A stretch of DNA of 64,000 nucleotides from Rhizobium terrae (GCF_003425685.1 NZ_QJKM01000003.1:248001-312000); one strand, 5' to 3'. Counted from the stretch's first letter, positions 54,132 to 63,672 are shown. Program-made: numbers and translations. Notes: generated by a model from the sequence alone, not told the origin.

Positions 54132-54532
54132 ATGTCCGATTCAAAGCCGCCGCCCGTCCAGACCACGATCGAGACCGCCCTCGCCTCCCGCACCGCCGAA
54201 ATGCTCGCCCTGCCGCATATGGTTTGCCGCCGGCGCGGTTGCCGGCGCAGGAATGCGTGCTGGTGGCATTTCAAAGCGAACGGCGAGCCCTGCTGCCTGC
54301 GCAACCTGACCGCCGAGCAGCGCCGTCTCTTCGATCAGGTCTATGACATGGCGCGCGTCGCCCGCGACCAACTCGGCTGCTGCGGCCTAACGTTCACATC
54401 CCGCCGTCCCTGGGGCGGTCGGTGGAGGATGCCGGTGTCGAGATCGCCCGCAGCAGGATTGGCACATGGGACCGCAAACGCTGGAACGCCGCCCGGCGGG
54501 AACGGGAGAAGATACTGCCGGCGGAGGGGTGA
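54132..54532 (+). pseudogene. Cys/Arg-rich conserved protein, frameshifted
   Basis: ATG at 54132 opens MSDSKPPPVQTTIETALASR, then a cysteine-rich block (VCRRRGCRRRNACWWHF and CCLRNLTAEQRRLFDQVYD). This block is of a type seen in rhizobial hypothetical proteins and probably binds metal. Near 54385 the natural continuation moves to another frame: PNVHIPPSLGRSVEDAGVEI then WDRKRWNAARREREKIL, stopping at 54532. The annotated frame instead runs as arginine-rich junk to 54560. A one-base indel explains it, though a sequencing error is also possible. Confidence 0.55.
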
Positions 54533-54586
54533 AGTGATGCGGGCGACGGAGGGAACATGACGGTGGACTCAACCCTCTCCTCCGTC

Positions 54587-54633
54587 ATTCCTGTCCTTGT
54601 GACAGGAATCCAGCAGCGCCGCGTTCGCGGCGC
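54587..54633. repeat. Palindromic intergenic repeat
   Basis: ATTCCTGTC (54587-54595) pairs with GACAGGAAT (54601-54609), and GCGCCGC pairs with GCGGCGC at 54616-54633. It is another rhizobial-type mosaic element, located downstream of the frameshifted gene and convergent with fpr. Confidence 0.6.
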
Positions 54634-54728
54634 GAGGGACTCCGCGTGTCTGGAGATGTGCAACGGGGTCGCGCGTGACGCGCCGCCCCCAGCCCTTCGC
54701 TTGGTTGGGCTCAGGGCGTTCGACGCTC

Positions 54729-54751
54729 AAAACGCTCCACCGGAGCGTTTT
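54729..54751 (-). terminator. Terminator-like hairpin after fpr
   Basis: AAAACGCTCC pairs with GGAGCGTTTT over a three-base loop, 23 bases after the fpr stop. The short T-run is present in both directions, so it may be bidirectional. Confidence 0.5.
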
Positions 54752-54773
54752 GCCGGCCGCAGGCCGTCGCGTC

Positions 54774-55613
54774 TCACCCCACAAACGCCCGTTCGATGAC
54801 GAATTCGCCGGGCTTGTTGTTGGAGCCTTCCACGAGGCCCGCCTTTTCGAGCAGGTCCTTGGTGTCCTTCAGCATCGCCGCCGAGCCGCAGATCATGCCG
54901 CGGTCGACCGCCGGGTCGAGCGGCGGCACGCCGAGATCGGAAAACAGCTTGCCGTTCTCGATCAGGTCGGTGATGCGGCCCCGGTACGGATAGGAGGCGT
55001 CGCGGGTGACGGTCGGGTAATGCTTGAGTTTGTCGCCGACGATCTCCGCCAGGAATTCGTGGTTCTTGATCTCCTCCACGAGGTCGAAGCCGTATTTCAG
55101 CTCCGCCACCTCGCGGCAGGTATGCGTCAGGATGACCTCGTCGAACTTCTCGTAGGTCTCCGGGTCGCGGATCAGGCTGGCGAAGGGCGCGATGCCGGTG
55201 CCGGTCGAGAACATGTAGAGCCGCTTGCCCGGCGTCAGCGCGTCGAGCACCAGCGTGCCGGTCGGCTTCTTGCGCATCAGCACCGTGTCGCCGGGCTTGA
55301 TCTTCTGGAGGTGCGAGGTCAGCGGGCCGTCCGGCACCTTGATCGAGAAAAATTCCAGCTCCTCGTCCCAGGCGGGGCTCGCTACCGAATAGGCCCGGTA
55401 GACCGGCTTGTCGCCGACCATCAGGCCGATCATCGCGAATTCGCCCGAGCGGAACCGGAAGCCGGCCGGCCGGGTCATGCGGAAGCGGAACAGGCGGTCG
55501 GTGTAATGCTCGACGGCAAGCACCGTCTCGGCATAAACGCCGTCCGGGATCTTCGCCGTCCCCTGGGCCGGATTCTGGACCGCAAATTCGTCTGTCTTCG
55601 CTGGAGCGTTCAT
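54774..55613 (-). CDS. fpr: Ferredoxin/flavodoxin--NADP+ reductase
   Basis: A 279-aa flavoenzyme passing electrons between NADPH and ferredoxin or flavodoxin. The FAD-binding motif is KPVYRAYSVASPAWDEELEF. The NADP-binding region is LYMFSTGTGIAPFASLIRDP, then MICGSAAMLKDTKDLLEKAG near the end. The aromatic cap residue of plant-type enzymes is replaced by a short extension ending FVG. ATG at 55613 opens MNAPAKTDEFA. It lies about 200 bp after the DUF934 gene on the same strand and may supply electrons for sulfite reduction; a separate promoter is likely. Confidence 0.93.
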   Translation of the reverse strand: MNAPAKTDEFAVQNPAQGTAKIPDGVYAETVLAVEHYTDRLFRFRMTRPAGFRFRSGEFAMIGLMVGDKPVYRAYSVASPAWDEELEFFSIKVPDGPLTSHLQKIKPGDTVLMRKKPTGTLVLDALTPGKRLYMFSTGTGIAPFASLIRDPETYEKFDEVILTHTCREVAELKYGFDLVEEIKNHEFLAEIVGDKLKHYPTVTRDASYPYRGRITDLIENGKLFSDLGVPPLDPAVDRGMICGSAAMLKDTKDLLEKAGLVEGSNNKPGEFVIERAFVG

Positions 55614-55811
55614 GCCTATCCGTCTCGTCTCTTCGGTCTTCTCGTCTTTCGCAGAAGCGAAATATACCATAGGTCCGCGATTTTGAAGGTACCCGCGTCT
55701 TCAAGTCGCGGGGCGCGGAAGAAAAATAGTGCCGGAAGTCGCCCCTCGGCGTTCAGCTCGGCGCCCGGGCCGGCACTCAACCAACCCTCGAACCGGCGCT
55801 TTGGCCGGCGT

Positions 55812-56321
55812 TCAGGCGCTGGCCGTGCGCCGGCGCCAGCTGTAGCCGCCGGATTTTTCGGCGGCCCGGGCGGTCGGCTGGTAATGCACCGCGATGCCCG
55901 GCAGCCTGCCCTCTTCCAGCCGCTTCAGCGCGGTCGGGTTCTTCACCGCGAAACTGTCGATGCCGCAGCGCAGCATCAGCGGGATCTGGTCGATCAGCAC
56001 GTCGCCGACGGCGCGCAGCTCGTTGCGATAGGCCAGCCGGTCGCGCAGCAGCGAGGCATGCGAAAAGGCGCGGCCGTCGTTGAAGGCCGGGAATTCCACC
56101 GCGACGATTTCGAGGCGGTAGAGATAGGGTTCGAGCTTGCGCACGTCGTCGCCCGGCCGGATCAGCACGCCGAGGCCGACGTCGTTGCTCGCCTCCGCCT
56201 TCTCGATCAGGTCGGCCAGCGGCAGCAGAACCTTCTGCTCTTCGGTCGCCTTCACCTCTTCCGTCTCGACCACCCAGGGGTCGTTAGCGACGAAACCGGT
56301 TTCTCTCCAGAGTCTGGTCAT
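55812..56321 (-). CDS. DUF934 domain protein of the sulfite reductase operon
   Basis: A 169-aa protein matching DUF934, always found beside siroheme-dependent reductases in alphaproteobacteria. Conserved blocks: GLGVLIRPGDDVRKLEPYLY, VEFPAFNDGRAFSHASLLRD and LRAVGDVLIDQIPLMLRCGI. It is proposed to help sulfite reduction, without a proven activity. It starts directly after the cysI stop, without a gap. Confidence 0.92.
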   Translation of the reverse strand: MTRLWRETGFVANDPWVVETEEVKATEEQKVLLPLADLIEKAEASNDVGLGVLIRPGDDVRKLEPYLYRLEIVAVEFPAFNDGRAFSHASLLRDRLAYRNELRAVGDVLIDQIPLMLRCGIDSFAVKNPTALKRLEEGRLPGIAVHYQPTARAAEKSGGYSWRRRTASA

Positions 56322-57995
56322 TTATGCCGCCTCCGCCTTGGCGTCGCCGTAGAGCGCTTCCTTGAACGGCTGCGGCCCGACACGGCGATAGGCTTCGAGG
56401 AAGGTCTCTTCCCTGCCGGTCCGAAGGCCGAGATAGGTGTCGACGATGGTCTCGATCGCGTCGGTCACCTTGTTCGGCTCGAAACCGCGGCCGATGATCT
56501 CGCCGATCGAGGTGTTTTCATCCCCCGAGCCGCCGAGCGTGATCTGGTAGAGTTCGGCACCCTTCTTCTCGACTCCCAGAAGGCCGATATGGCCGACATG
56601 GTGATGGCCGCAGGCGTTGATGCAACCGGAAATCTTGATCTTCAGCTCGCCGATCTCCGCCTGGCGCTCCGGCGAACCGAAGCGGGTAGAGATTTCCTGG
56701 GCCACGGGAATAGAACGGGCGTTCGCCAGCGCGCAGTAGTCGAGGCCGGGACAGGCGATGATGTCGGTGATCAGGCCGGCATTGGCGGTCGCGAGGTTCT
56801 GGGCGACCAGCGCGCGGTAGAGCGGTTCGAGATCGGCCAGCGCCACATGCGGGAAGATCACGTTCTGCTCGTGGCTGATGCGGATTTCGTCATGGGCGAA
56901 CTCTTCCGCCAGATCGGCGATCGCCTCCATCTGCACATCGGACGCATCGCCCGGAATGCCGCCGATGGGCTTCAGCGAGATCGTCACCATGCCGTAATCG
57001 GGATGTTTGTGCGGCTGGACGTTTTGGCTGACCCAGCGGGCGAAATTTTCGTCCGTCTTCTTCCAGCCGGCAAGCTGCGCCCAACCTTCCGCGCGATCGG
57101 CAAGCGCGGGAGGCGCGAAATAGGCGGCGATCGCGGCCACGTCGGCTTCGGGAAGCTTGAGCTCCGTGCCCTGCAGGTGGGCGAATTCCTCCTCCACCTG
57201 GCGGGTCAATTCCTCGACGCCGGTCTCGTGGACGAGAATCTTGATGCGCGCCTTGTACTTGTTGTCGCGGCGGCCATGCAGGTTATAGATGCGCATGATC
57301 GCGGTCGTGTAGGAGAGCAGATCCTCTTCCGGCAGGAAGTCGCGGATCTTCTTGGCGATCAAAGGCGTGCGCCCCTGACCGCCGCCGACATAGACGGCAA
57401 AGCCGAGTTCGCCCTGGTCGTTCTTCTTCAGGTGCAGGCCGATATCGTGGACCTGGATCGCCGCACGGTCTCGCTCGGCGCCGGTGACGGCGATCTTGAA
57501 CTTTCTGGGCAGGAAGGAGAATTCCGGATGCACCGAAGACCACTGGCGCAGGATCTCCGCATAGGGTCTCGGATCGGCGACCTCGTCGGCGGCCGCGCCG
57601 GCAAAATGGTCGGCGGTGACGTTGCGAATGCAGTTGCCCGAGGTCTGCAGCGCGTGCATCTCCACGCTTGCAAGCTCGGCGAGGATATCCGGCGTGTCGG
57701 AAAGCTTCGGCCAGTTGTACTGGATGTTCTGGCGGGTGGTGAAATGGCCGTAACCGCGGTCATATTTGCGGGCGATATGGGCGAGCATCCGCATCTGCCT
57801 GGCGTTCAGCGTGCCGTAGGGGATCGCGACGCGCAACATGTAGGCGTGCAGCTGAAGATAGACGCCGTTCATCAGGCGCAGCGGCTTGAACGCATCCTCC
57901 GCCAGCTCGCCGGAAAGGCGGCGCGACACCTGATCGCGGAACTGCTCCACGCGGCTCGAAACAAATGCGTGGTCGAATTCGTCGTAACGGTACAT
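56322..57995 (-). CDS. cysI: Nitrite/sulfite reductase, siroheme-[4Fe-4S]
   Basis: A 557-aa hemoprotein catalysing six-electron reduction of sulfite to sulfide, using ferredoxin or NADPH-derived electrons. The two cysteine pairs that hold the cluster and siroheme are CPGLDYC (C-x5-C, near residue 418) and SGCINACGHHHVGHIGLLG (C-x3-C). The N-terminus carries YNWPKLSDTPDILAEL and TSGNCIRNVTADHFAG. Context with DUF2849, DUF934 and cysG points to sulfate assimilation rather than nitrite use. Confidence 0.94.
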   Translation of the reverse strand: MYRYDEFDHAFVSSRVEQFRDQVSRRLSGELAEDAFKPLRLMNGVYLQLHAYMLRVAIPYGTLNARQMRMLAHIARKYDRGYGHFTTRQNIQYNWPKLSDTPDILAELASVEMHALQTSGNCIRNVTADHFAGAAADEVADPRPYAEILRQWSSVHPEFSFLPRKFKIAVTGAERDRAAIQVHDIGLHLKKNDQGELGFAVYVGGGQGRTPLIAKKIRDFLPEEDLLSYTTAIMRIYNLHGRRDNKYKARIKILVHETGVEELTRQVEEEFAHLQGTELKLPEADVAAIAAYFAPPALADRAEGWAQLAGWKKTDENFARWVSQNVQPHKHPDYGMVTISLKPIGGIPGDASDVQMEAIADLAEEFAHDEIRISHEQNVIFPHVALADLEPLYRALVAQNLATANAGLITDIIACPGLDYCALANARSIPVAQEISTRFGSPERQAEIGELKIKISGCINACGHHHVGHIGLLGVEKKGAELYQITLGGSGDENTSIGEIIGRGFEPNKVTDAIETIVDTYLGLRTGREETFLEAYRRVGPQPFKEALYGDAKAEAA

Positions 57996-58016
57996 GACTT
58001 CCCCGAACTTTCGGTA

Positions 58017-58331
58017 TCAGACTGCAATGAAGGCCGGATCGGCGGCGCGATAACCGGCGGCATATTCCATGGTCGGACCCTGGGCACGAATGCGCTCGCG
58101 AAGGCGGAGCGGCCAGAGCTTGCCGTCCTGCTCCTGCACGTCGACGACGGCGACGTCAACGACCTTGTTCTCGGCGAAATCACGCTTGCCGATCGCTTCC
58201 AGCGAGGCAACGGCCTCAGCATGGCGCGCTACCAGCGCATCCTGTAGGTTTTCCACCCAGGTGCCGTTCGCATCGAGCCACACGGCAATGCCGTCGGACA
58301 GGCGGTTGGCGGTGAGAACCTTGTCGGTCAT
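58017..58331 (-). CDS. DUF2849 domain protein
   Basis: A 104-aa protein matching DUF2849, a constant partner of alphaproteobacterial cysI operons. Sequence: LSDGIAVWLDANGTWVENLQ at the start and AVASLEAIGKRDFAENKVVD in the middle. No catalytic motif. It starts three bases after cysG and ends 21 bases before cysI, so all three are one transcript. Confidence 0.92.
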   Translation of the reverse strand: MTDKVLTANRLSDGIAVWLDANGTWVENLQDALVARHAEAVASLEAIGKRDFAENKVVDVAVVDVQEQDGKLWPLRLRERIRAQGPTMEYAAGYRAADPAFIAV

Positions 58332-58334
58332 TGC

Positions 58335-59783
58335 TTATCGTCCCATTTCCTCTCGAATCCTGTCAGCTTGCTCGGTCCTGAAAGCAGACAAAGGTTCGGA
58401 CTTCTCGAAATTCGCCCCGGCGACGGCTTCGCCGATGATCACTAGGACAGGGCCGTAAAGATCGTCGCGGCGTTCCAGATCCGGCAGCTCGCGCAGGACA
58501 CCGTGGAAGAGCCTTCTATCGGCGCGGCTGGCATTCTCGATCACGGCAACAGTCGTTTCCGCAGCAAGGCCCGCGCCCATCAGCCGTTCGGCGACGGAGG
58601 CTGCGACAGTGCTGCCCATATAGACGGCAATCGTCGCGCCGGACACGGCGAGGCTTGCCCAATCGGGAAGAACCTTGCCGGTCAGGTCATAGCCGGTGGT
58701 GAAGATCAGCGACGAGGCGACGCCCCGCAGTGTCAGCGGCAGGTCGAAATCGGCGGCGGCCGCAAAGGCGGACGTGATGCCCGGCACGATCTCGTAGGCG
58801 ACCCCTGCTTCGCGCAGCGCCGCCATTTCCTCGCCGGCGCGGCCATAGACCAGCGGATCGCCGGACTTCAGGCGGACGACGCGCTTACCTTCCCGACCGA
58901 GCCCGACGAGCAGGCGGTTGATTTCGTCCTGGGACTTGGAATGGCAGTTCTTGCGCTTGCCGACCGGCAGCCGTTCCGCATCGCGGCGGCCCATGTCGAC
59001 GATCGCCTGCGGCACCAGCGCGTCGTAGACGATCGCGTCGGCTTCCATCAAAACGCGCTGGGCGCGCAGCGTCAGCAGGTCCTCGGCGCCGGGGCCGGCG
59101 CCGACCAGCCAGATCTTGCCTTCTGCGCGACCCGTCGTGGAAAGAAGCGCATTGGCCGAGCGGCGGGCGGCGGCGGCGTCATTGGCGGCGACCGCATCGG
59201 CCACATCGCCCGAGAAGAAGCGGCGCCAGAAGATGCGGCGCGACACGCCGCGCGGCACGAGGCGTTCGGCGGCATCGCGATAATCGGCGGCAAGGCTTGC
59301 CAGCCGGCCGAGCGAAGGCGACAGCATCTGATCGACGCGGGCGCGGATCATCTGGGCAAGAACCGGGCCGGCGCCCTCCGTGCCGATCGCAATGGCGACC
59401 GGGGCGCGGTTAACGAGGGCCGGCGTATAGAAATCGCAGAAATCCGGCTGGTCCACGGCATTGGCCGGGATCCTTTCGGCGCGGGCGGCGGTGACGATCT
59501 CGCGATCCTGCGTCGCATCTCCGGTGGCGGCAAAAACGAGTGCGGCGTCCTTCACCTGTTCCGGGGAGAACTCGACGCGGACAATCTCGATCCCCTGTGC
59601 GGTCAGGTAAGCGGCGTAATCGGCCTCCGGATGGCTCGCATAGGCGATGATCTCGGCATCGGTATTGCGCAGCAGCCTTGCCTTGGCAAAAGCCTCGTCG
59701 CCATTGCCGAATACGAGAACGCTCCTTCCGCTGACGCGGAAGAAGGCCGGGAAAACCGACAGGCGCTCTTGGCTGGAAGACAT
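58335..59783 (-). CDS. cysG: Siroheme synthase CysG
   Basis: A 482-aa trifunctional enzyme. The N-terminal ~200 residues oxidise precorrin-2 and insert iron (FGNGDEAFAKARLLRNTDAE). The C-terminal part is uroporphyrinogen-III methyltransferase: VGAGPGAEDLLTLRAQRVLM, SGDPLVYGRAGEEMAALREA, then PGITSAFAAAADFDLPLTLR. It makes the siroheme needed by the sulfite reductase downstream. ATG at 59783 is preferred over 59801. The 235-bp divergent gap to 60019 shows no additional gene. Confidence 0.93.
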   Translation of the reverse strand: MSSSQERLSVFPAFFRVSGRSVLVFGNGDEAFAKARLLRNTDAEIIAYASHPEADYAAYLTAQGIEIVRVEFSPEQVKDAALVFAATGDATQDREIVTAARAERIPANAVDQPDFCDFYTPALVNRAPVAIAIGTEGAGPVLAQMIRARVDQMLSPSLGRLASLAADYRDAAERLVPRGVSRRIFWRRFFSGDVADAVAANDAAAARRSANALLSTTGRAEGKIWLVGAGPGAEDLLTLRAQRVLMEADAIVYDALVPQAIVDMGRRDAERLPVGKRKNCHSKSQDEINRLLVGLGREGKRVVRLKSGDPLVYGRAGEEMAALREAGVAYEIVPGITSAFAAAADFDLPLTLRGVASSLIFTTGYDLTGKVLPDWASLAVSGATIAVYMGSTVAASVAERLMGAGLAAETTVAVIENASRADRRLFHGVLRELPDLERRDDLYGPVLVIIGEAVAGANFEKSEPLSAFRTEQADRIREEMGR

Positions 59784-60018
59784 ACGAAGTTCCTGAATCA
59801 TATAACAGGACTATCCACAATCGTGTGAAGAAATAGAAGGAATGGATATGCGAAGTGGATTGACTGAGGGTATTTCTGTTTCATGATCAACCGGTTCTTG
59901 AGCAAAAGCCACCGCAGACGATAATTCTCCAGTCTTTTTGTAGATTAATTCGTTTTTGCCCCGTTATCCTCGTTCGGCGCGATAAACTGCCTGGACACTC
60001 CGCAGCAAAGAAGCCTTC

Positions 60019-60597
60019 ATGACCATCGCCGCCCGCCTTCTCAACGTTATCGAACAGGATATCCTGCCGCTCACGCAAAAGGGCGTCGCAGCCGGAAACA
60101 AGGTGTTCGGCGCGGCGATCCTGAAGAAATCCGATCTCTCCCTGGTGATTGCCGAGACGAACAGCGAGCTTGAAAACCCGCTCTGGCACGGCGAGGTCCA
60201 TACCCTGAAGCGTTTTTACGAAAGAACTTCAGGACTTTTCACCAAGGACCTGATTTTCCTTTCGACTCACGAACCCTGCACGATGTGCATGTCGGCGATC
60301 ACCTGGGCCGGGTTCGACAATTTCTATTCCTTTTTCAGTCACGAGGATTCGCGCGACGCCTTCGCCATCCCGCACGATCTCAAGATCCTGAAGGAGGTGT
60401 TCGGGCTGGAGCCGGGCGGCTACCGGCGCAGCAACGCCTTCTGGAATTCCTACTTCATCGCCGAACTCGCCGAAAGCGAGGAGGAACCGCTGCGAAGCGA
60501 GCTCAAGGCACAGATCGCACGGATCAAGGCGACCTACCAGCAGCTTTCGGACAGCTATCAGTCCGGCAAGGCCGAAAACAATATTCCGCTCGCCTGA
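60019..60597 (+). CDS. Nucleoside/cytidine deaminase-like protein
   Basis: A 192-aa zinc deaminase fold. The zinc ligands and proton shuttle are LWHGEVHTLKRF (His57, Glu59) and STHEPCTMCMSAITWAG (Cys87, Cys90). It is longer at the C-terminus than simple tRNA adenosine deaminases, with NSYFIAELAESEEEPLRSEL. The substrate could be a base, a nucleoside or a guanine-type molecule. It precedes mazG by 30 bp, so a nucleotide-pool role is plausible. Confidence 0.9.
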   Translation: MTIAARLLNVIEQDILPLTQKGVAAGNKVFGAAILKKSDLSLVIAETNSELENPLWHGEVHTLKRFYERTSGLFTKDLIFLSTHEPCTMCMSAITWAGFDNFYSFFSHEDSRDAFAIPHDLKILKEVFGLEPGGYRRSNAFWNSYFIAELAESEEEPLRSELKAQIARIKATYQQLSDSYQSGKAENNIPLA

Positions 60598-60627
60598 CGG
60601 ACGAGTAGAAATCGAGGAATACGGACA

Positions 60628-61473
60628 ATGGAAGCATCCAAGGATATTTCACGGCTGATCGAGATCATGGCGGCGCTGCGCACGCCGGTGACCGGCTGCC
60701 CCTGGGACCTCGAACAGAATTTTGCGACCATCAAGCCCTATACGATCGAAGAGGCCTATGAGGTGGCCGACGCGATCGAGCGCAACGACATGGACGATCT
60801 CCGCGAGGAACTGGGCGACCTGCTCCTGCAGGTGGTCTTCCATGCCCGGATGGCGGAAGAAGCGGGCGAATTCTCCTTCGGCGACGTGGTCGAAGCCATT
60901 ACCAAGAAGATGATCCGCCGGCACCCGCATGTCTTTCCACCCCTTGGGCCACGCTCCGACGCGGACACGCCGGACGCGGTGAAGACGCAGTGGGACGACA
61001 TCAAGATGGCGGAAAAGCGCGAGCGGGCCGAGCGGCGAGCTCGACGCGGAATTACGGAGGATTTCAAGCAAGGCTATCTCGGCGCCGTGCATCGCGCCCA
61101 GCCGGCGCTTACCGAAGCGCTGAAGCTGCAGCACCGCGCGGCCAAGGTGGGTTTCGACTGGTCGGAGGCCGAACCGATCCTCGACAAGATCGAGGAGGAA
61201 GTGGGCGAACTGCGCGAAGCCCTGCGCGGCGGGCGGCGGGAAAAGGTGGCCGACGAACTCGGCGACCTGATCTTCGCGCTCGTCAATATCGGACGCCACG
61301 TGAAGGCTGATCCGGAGGAGGCGCTGCGCGGCACCAATACCAAATTCCGGCGCCGTTTCAGATATATCGAGACCGAACTTGAAAAGTCGAGTCAGACACT
61401 GGAGGCGGCAACCCTGGAGCGCATGGAGGAACTCTGGCAGGCGGCAAAGGCGATCGAGCGGCAGATCGGCTGA
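60628..61473 (+). CDS. mazG: Nucleoside triphosphate pyrophosphohydrolase MazG
   Basis: A 281-aa all-alpha pyrophosphohydrolase that hydrolyses canonical and noncanonical NTPs to NMP and PPi. Two MazG domains are present. The first holds the EEAYE ... ELGDLLLQVVFHARMAEEAG magnesium site, and the second VADELGDLIFALVNIGRH. Residues CPWDLEQNFATIKPYTIEEA open the protein. ATG at 60628 follows CGAGGAATACGG. No MazE or MazF partner is present; this is the housekeeping type. Confidence 0.94.
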   Translation: MEASKDISRLIEIMAALRTPVTGCPWDLEQNFATIKPYTIEEAYEVADAIERNDMDDLREELGDLLLQVVFHARMAEEAGEFSFGDVVEAITKKMIRRHPHVFPPLGPRSDADTPDAVKTQWDDIKMAEKRERAERRARRGITEDFKQGYLGAVHRAQPALTEALKLQHRAAKVGFDWSEAEPILDKIEEEVGELREALRGGRREKVADELGDLIFALVNIGRHVKADPEEALRGTNTKFRRRFRYIETELEKSSQTLEAATLERMEELWQAAKAIERQIG

Positions 61474-61597
61474 GCCGGCCCCGGGTGACGGATGCTCTGA
61501 AAACCGCAGATTCGGGGGATAATTCGCCAGACATCTCGCAACAAGTTGGCTTCAAAAACCGTTGGTGCTCCGTCAGCAAACCTTTGAGGCGACTCCC

Positions 61598-62008
61598 ATG
61601 AAAAGACTTTCTCTTTCGGCCGCCATGCTTCTCGCGACCGCCGGCCTTGCCCTTGCGCAGCAGCCACCAGCCCCGCCAAGCGAACCACCTCCTGCGCCGA
61701 CCGTCGACAGGACCGACCCGCCGCCGGACCAGTCGGATCGAAATCGGCCAAGCTCAGGGCCTCACCGTCCGGACGGACCTGCCGACATGTACGATCCGCC
61801 GGCGAAGGCCGCCTATTTCCGCATCAGGCAGGGCGACGCCTGGCTCGAGGTCAGATGCGCTGAAGGCGAGCCGATGAAGGCTTGCGCCGATGTCGTCCTC
61901 CAGATCCTCGACAGGTCGAATGCCTCGGACGAATCGAACGACAGGGATGACCGCGGCTTCGAACGCCGGTCCAACAGGTCTGGCGATTACGACCGCCAGC
62001 GCTGGTAA
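61598..62008 (+). CDS. Small exported hypothetical protein
   Basis: A 136-aa protein with a signal peptide ending LALA-QQPPAP. A proline-rich segment (~20-65) is followed by YFRIRQGDAWLEVRCAEGEP, which includes KACADVV with two cysteines that may pair, and a Asp/Arg/Ser-rich tail. No family is recognised. It converges with hflX, with only three bases between their stops. Confidence 0.7.
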   Translation: MKRLSLSAAMLLATAGLALAQQPPAPPSEPPPAPTVDRTDPPPDQSDRNRPSSGPHRPDGPADMYDPPAKAAYFRIRQGDAWLEVRCAEGEPMKACADVVLQILDRSNASDESNDRDDRGFERRSNRSGDYDRQRW

Positions 62009-62011
62009 CGC

Positions 62012-63352
62012 CTAGCGCTCCCAGTCTTCCCTGGCGGGTTTCGGTCCATTGCCGAGCTTGCGCTCCAGTTCGGCGGCCTGGGCTTCCGACAGGCGGACAT
62101 CCAGGGTCACCGAACCGTCCTCGTTGTCGGCGCGCTCGTCGACGACGGCGTTGTTATAGACCCAGGAGACGAGCGACAGTTTTTCCGGCGGCAGCGTGAT
62201 CGATGTTTCGGTGAGCACGCCGGAGAGACGTTTCGAAATCTCGGCCATCAGGGCGTCGATCCCCTCGCCCGTGATCGCCGAAACCGCCATGACGTTGTTG
62301 CGGCCGGCGGCACGTTCGGCCATTGCATCATGGGCTTCCGGATCGAGCCGGTCGATCTTGTTCCAGACCTCGATGAGGCGAGCAGCGCTTTCTTTCTCGT
62401 CGATGCCGAGATCGTCGAGGATCCTGAGCACATCGGCCGACTGAGCGGCATTGTCCGGATCTGACATGTCGCGCACATGCAGGATGAGGTCGGCTTCCAG
62501 CACCTCTTCCAGCGTCGCCCGGAAGGCGGCGACCAGGTGAGTCGGCAGGTCGGAGATGAAGCCGACCGTATCGGAGAGGATGACGGTGCGGCCATGCGGC
62601 AGTTTCATGCGGCGCAGCGTCGGGTCGAGGGTGGCGAACAGCATGTCCTCGGCAAGCACGCCGGCGCCGGTGATGCGGTTGAAGAGCGTCGACTTGCCGG
62701 CGTTGGTGTAGCCGACCAGCGCCACGATCGGATGCGGCACCTTGCGGCGCTTGGCGCGATGCAGCTGGCGGGTGCGGACGACCTGCTCCAGCTCCCGCTC
62801 CAGACGCACGATACGCTCCTGCAGCAGCCGTCGGTCGGCTTCGATCTGGGTTTCGCCGGGGCCGCCCATGAAACCCGCACCGCCGCGCTGGCGTTCGAGG
62901 TGGGTCCAGCTGCGGACGAGACGGCCCTTCTGATAGTTGAGATGCGCGAGATCGACCTGCAGCGTGCCTTCCTTGGTGGAGGCGCGGCGGCCGAAGATTT
63001 CGAGGATCAGGCCCGTCCGGTCGATGACTTTGGCGCCGAGTTCCTTTTCGAGATTGCGCTGCTGCACCGGCGTCAGCGGATGGTCGACGATGACGAGGCC
63101 GGCGTCGTGCTCATCGAGCAGCGCCTTGATCTCCTCGATCTTTCCGGTGCCCATGAGGGTGGCCGGGCGCGGCTGGGCGATCGGCACGATCAGGCCCTGG
63201 ACGATCTCGAGGTCGATCGCCTTGGCAAGGCCGATCGCCTCTTCGAGACGGGCCTCGTTGGAACGCTGCGGCGCGGGTGTCGCGGGTGTTTCACCCTGCC
63301 CGGCCTTCGGCTTCGCCTGCTTGAGGACCGGCACGATAACGGCCGCGCGCAT
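62012..63352 (-). CDS. hflX: GTPase HflX
   Basis: A 446-aa ribosome-associated GTPase that splits 100S or stalled ribosomes. The N-terminal region includes VIVDHPLTPVQQRNLEKELG. A glycine-rich linker GGAGFMGGPGETQIEADRRL precedes the G domain. G1 is VALVGYTNAGKSTLFNRITG, G3 is SDTVGFI, G4 is WNKID, and a C-terminal HflX-type domain follows. It lies 77 bp downstream of hfq in the usual order. Confidence 0.95.
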   Translation of the reverse strand: MRAAVIVPVLKQAKPKAGQGETPATPAPQRSNEARLEEAIGLAKAIDLEIVQGLIVPIAQPRPATLMGTGKIEEIKALLDEHDAGLVIVDHPLTPVQQRNLEKELGAKVIDRTGLILEIFGRRASTKEGTLQVDLAHLNYQKGRLVRSWTHLERQRGGAGFMGGPGETQIEADRRLLQERIVRLERELEQVVRTRQLHRAKRRKVPHPIVALVGYTNAGKSTLFNRITGAGVLAEDMLFATLDPTLRRMKLPHGRTVILSDTVGFISDLPTHLVAAFRATLEEVLEADLILHVRDMSDPDNAAQSADVLRILDDLGIDEKESAARLIEVWNKIDRLDPEAHDAMAERAAGRNNVMAVSAITGEGIDALMAEISKRLSGVLTETSITLPPEKLSLVSWVYNNAVVDERADNEDGSVTLDVRLSEAQAAELERKLGNGPKPAREDWER

Positions 63353-63429
63353 ATCGTCCCGGCGCTTTTCAGCTTCCGGGACAAGGGATTCGTTCGAAGT
63401 ATCGCGATTTGAAATCTGCTCTTGTCCTG

Positions 63430-63672
63430 TTACGCCGCGTTCTCTTCGCTTTCGAACATCTGCATCGGCTGGCCGGGCATGATGGTCGAGATCGCGTGCT
63501 TATACACGAGCTGGGAATGCCCGTCACGACGAAGAAGGACGCAGAAATTGTCGAAGGACGTCACGACGCCCGTCAGCTTGACCCCGTTGATGAGGAATAT
63601 CGTCAGGGAAATCTTCTGCTTGCGAACGGTATTGAGAAATAAATCCTGAAGGTTCTGAGAACGTTCCGCCAT
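63430..63672 (-). CDS. hfq: RNA chaperone Hfq
   Basis: An 80-aa Sm-like protein that forms hexameric rings and helps sRNAs pair with mRNAs. Sm1 is [20 protein letters not shown], and Sm2 contains the invariant YKHAISTI. The proximal-face residues Q8 and K56 equivalents are visible as NLQDLFLN and VYKHA. ATG at 63672 opens [12 protein letters not shown]. The gene order hfq-hflX is canonical. Confidence 0.97.
   Translation of the reverse strand: MAERSQNLQDLFLNTVRKQKISLTIFLINGVKLTGVVTSFDNFCVLLRRDGHSQLVYKHAISTIMPGQPMQMFESEENAA

Noticed and set aside
54675..58247. 1190-codon frame on the plus strand opposite fpr, DUF934 and cysI
   Set aside because: It covers three well-recognised genes in the opposite direction and shows only low-complexity shadow sequence.
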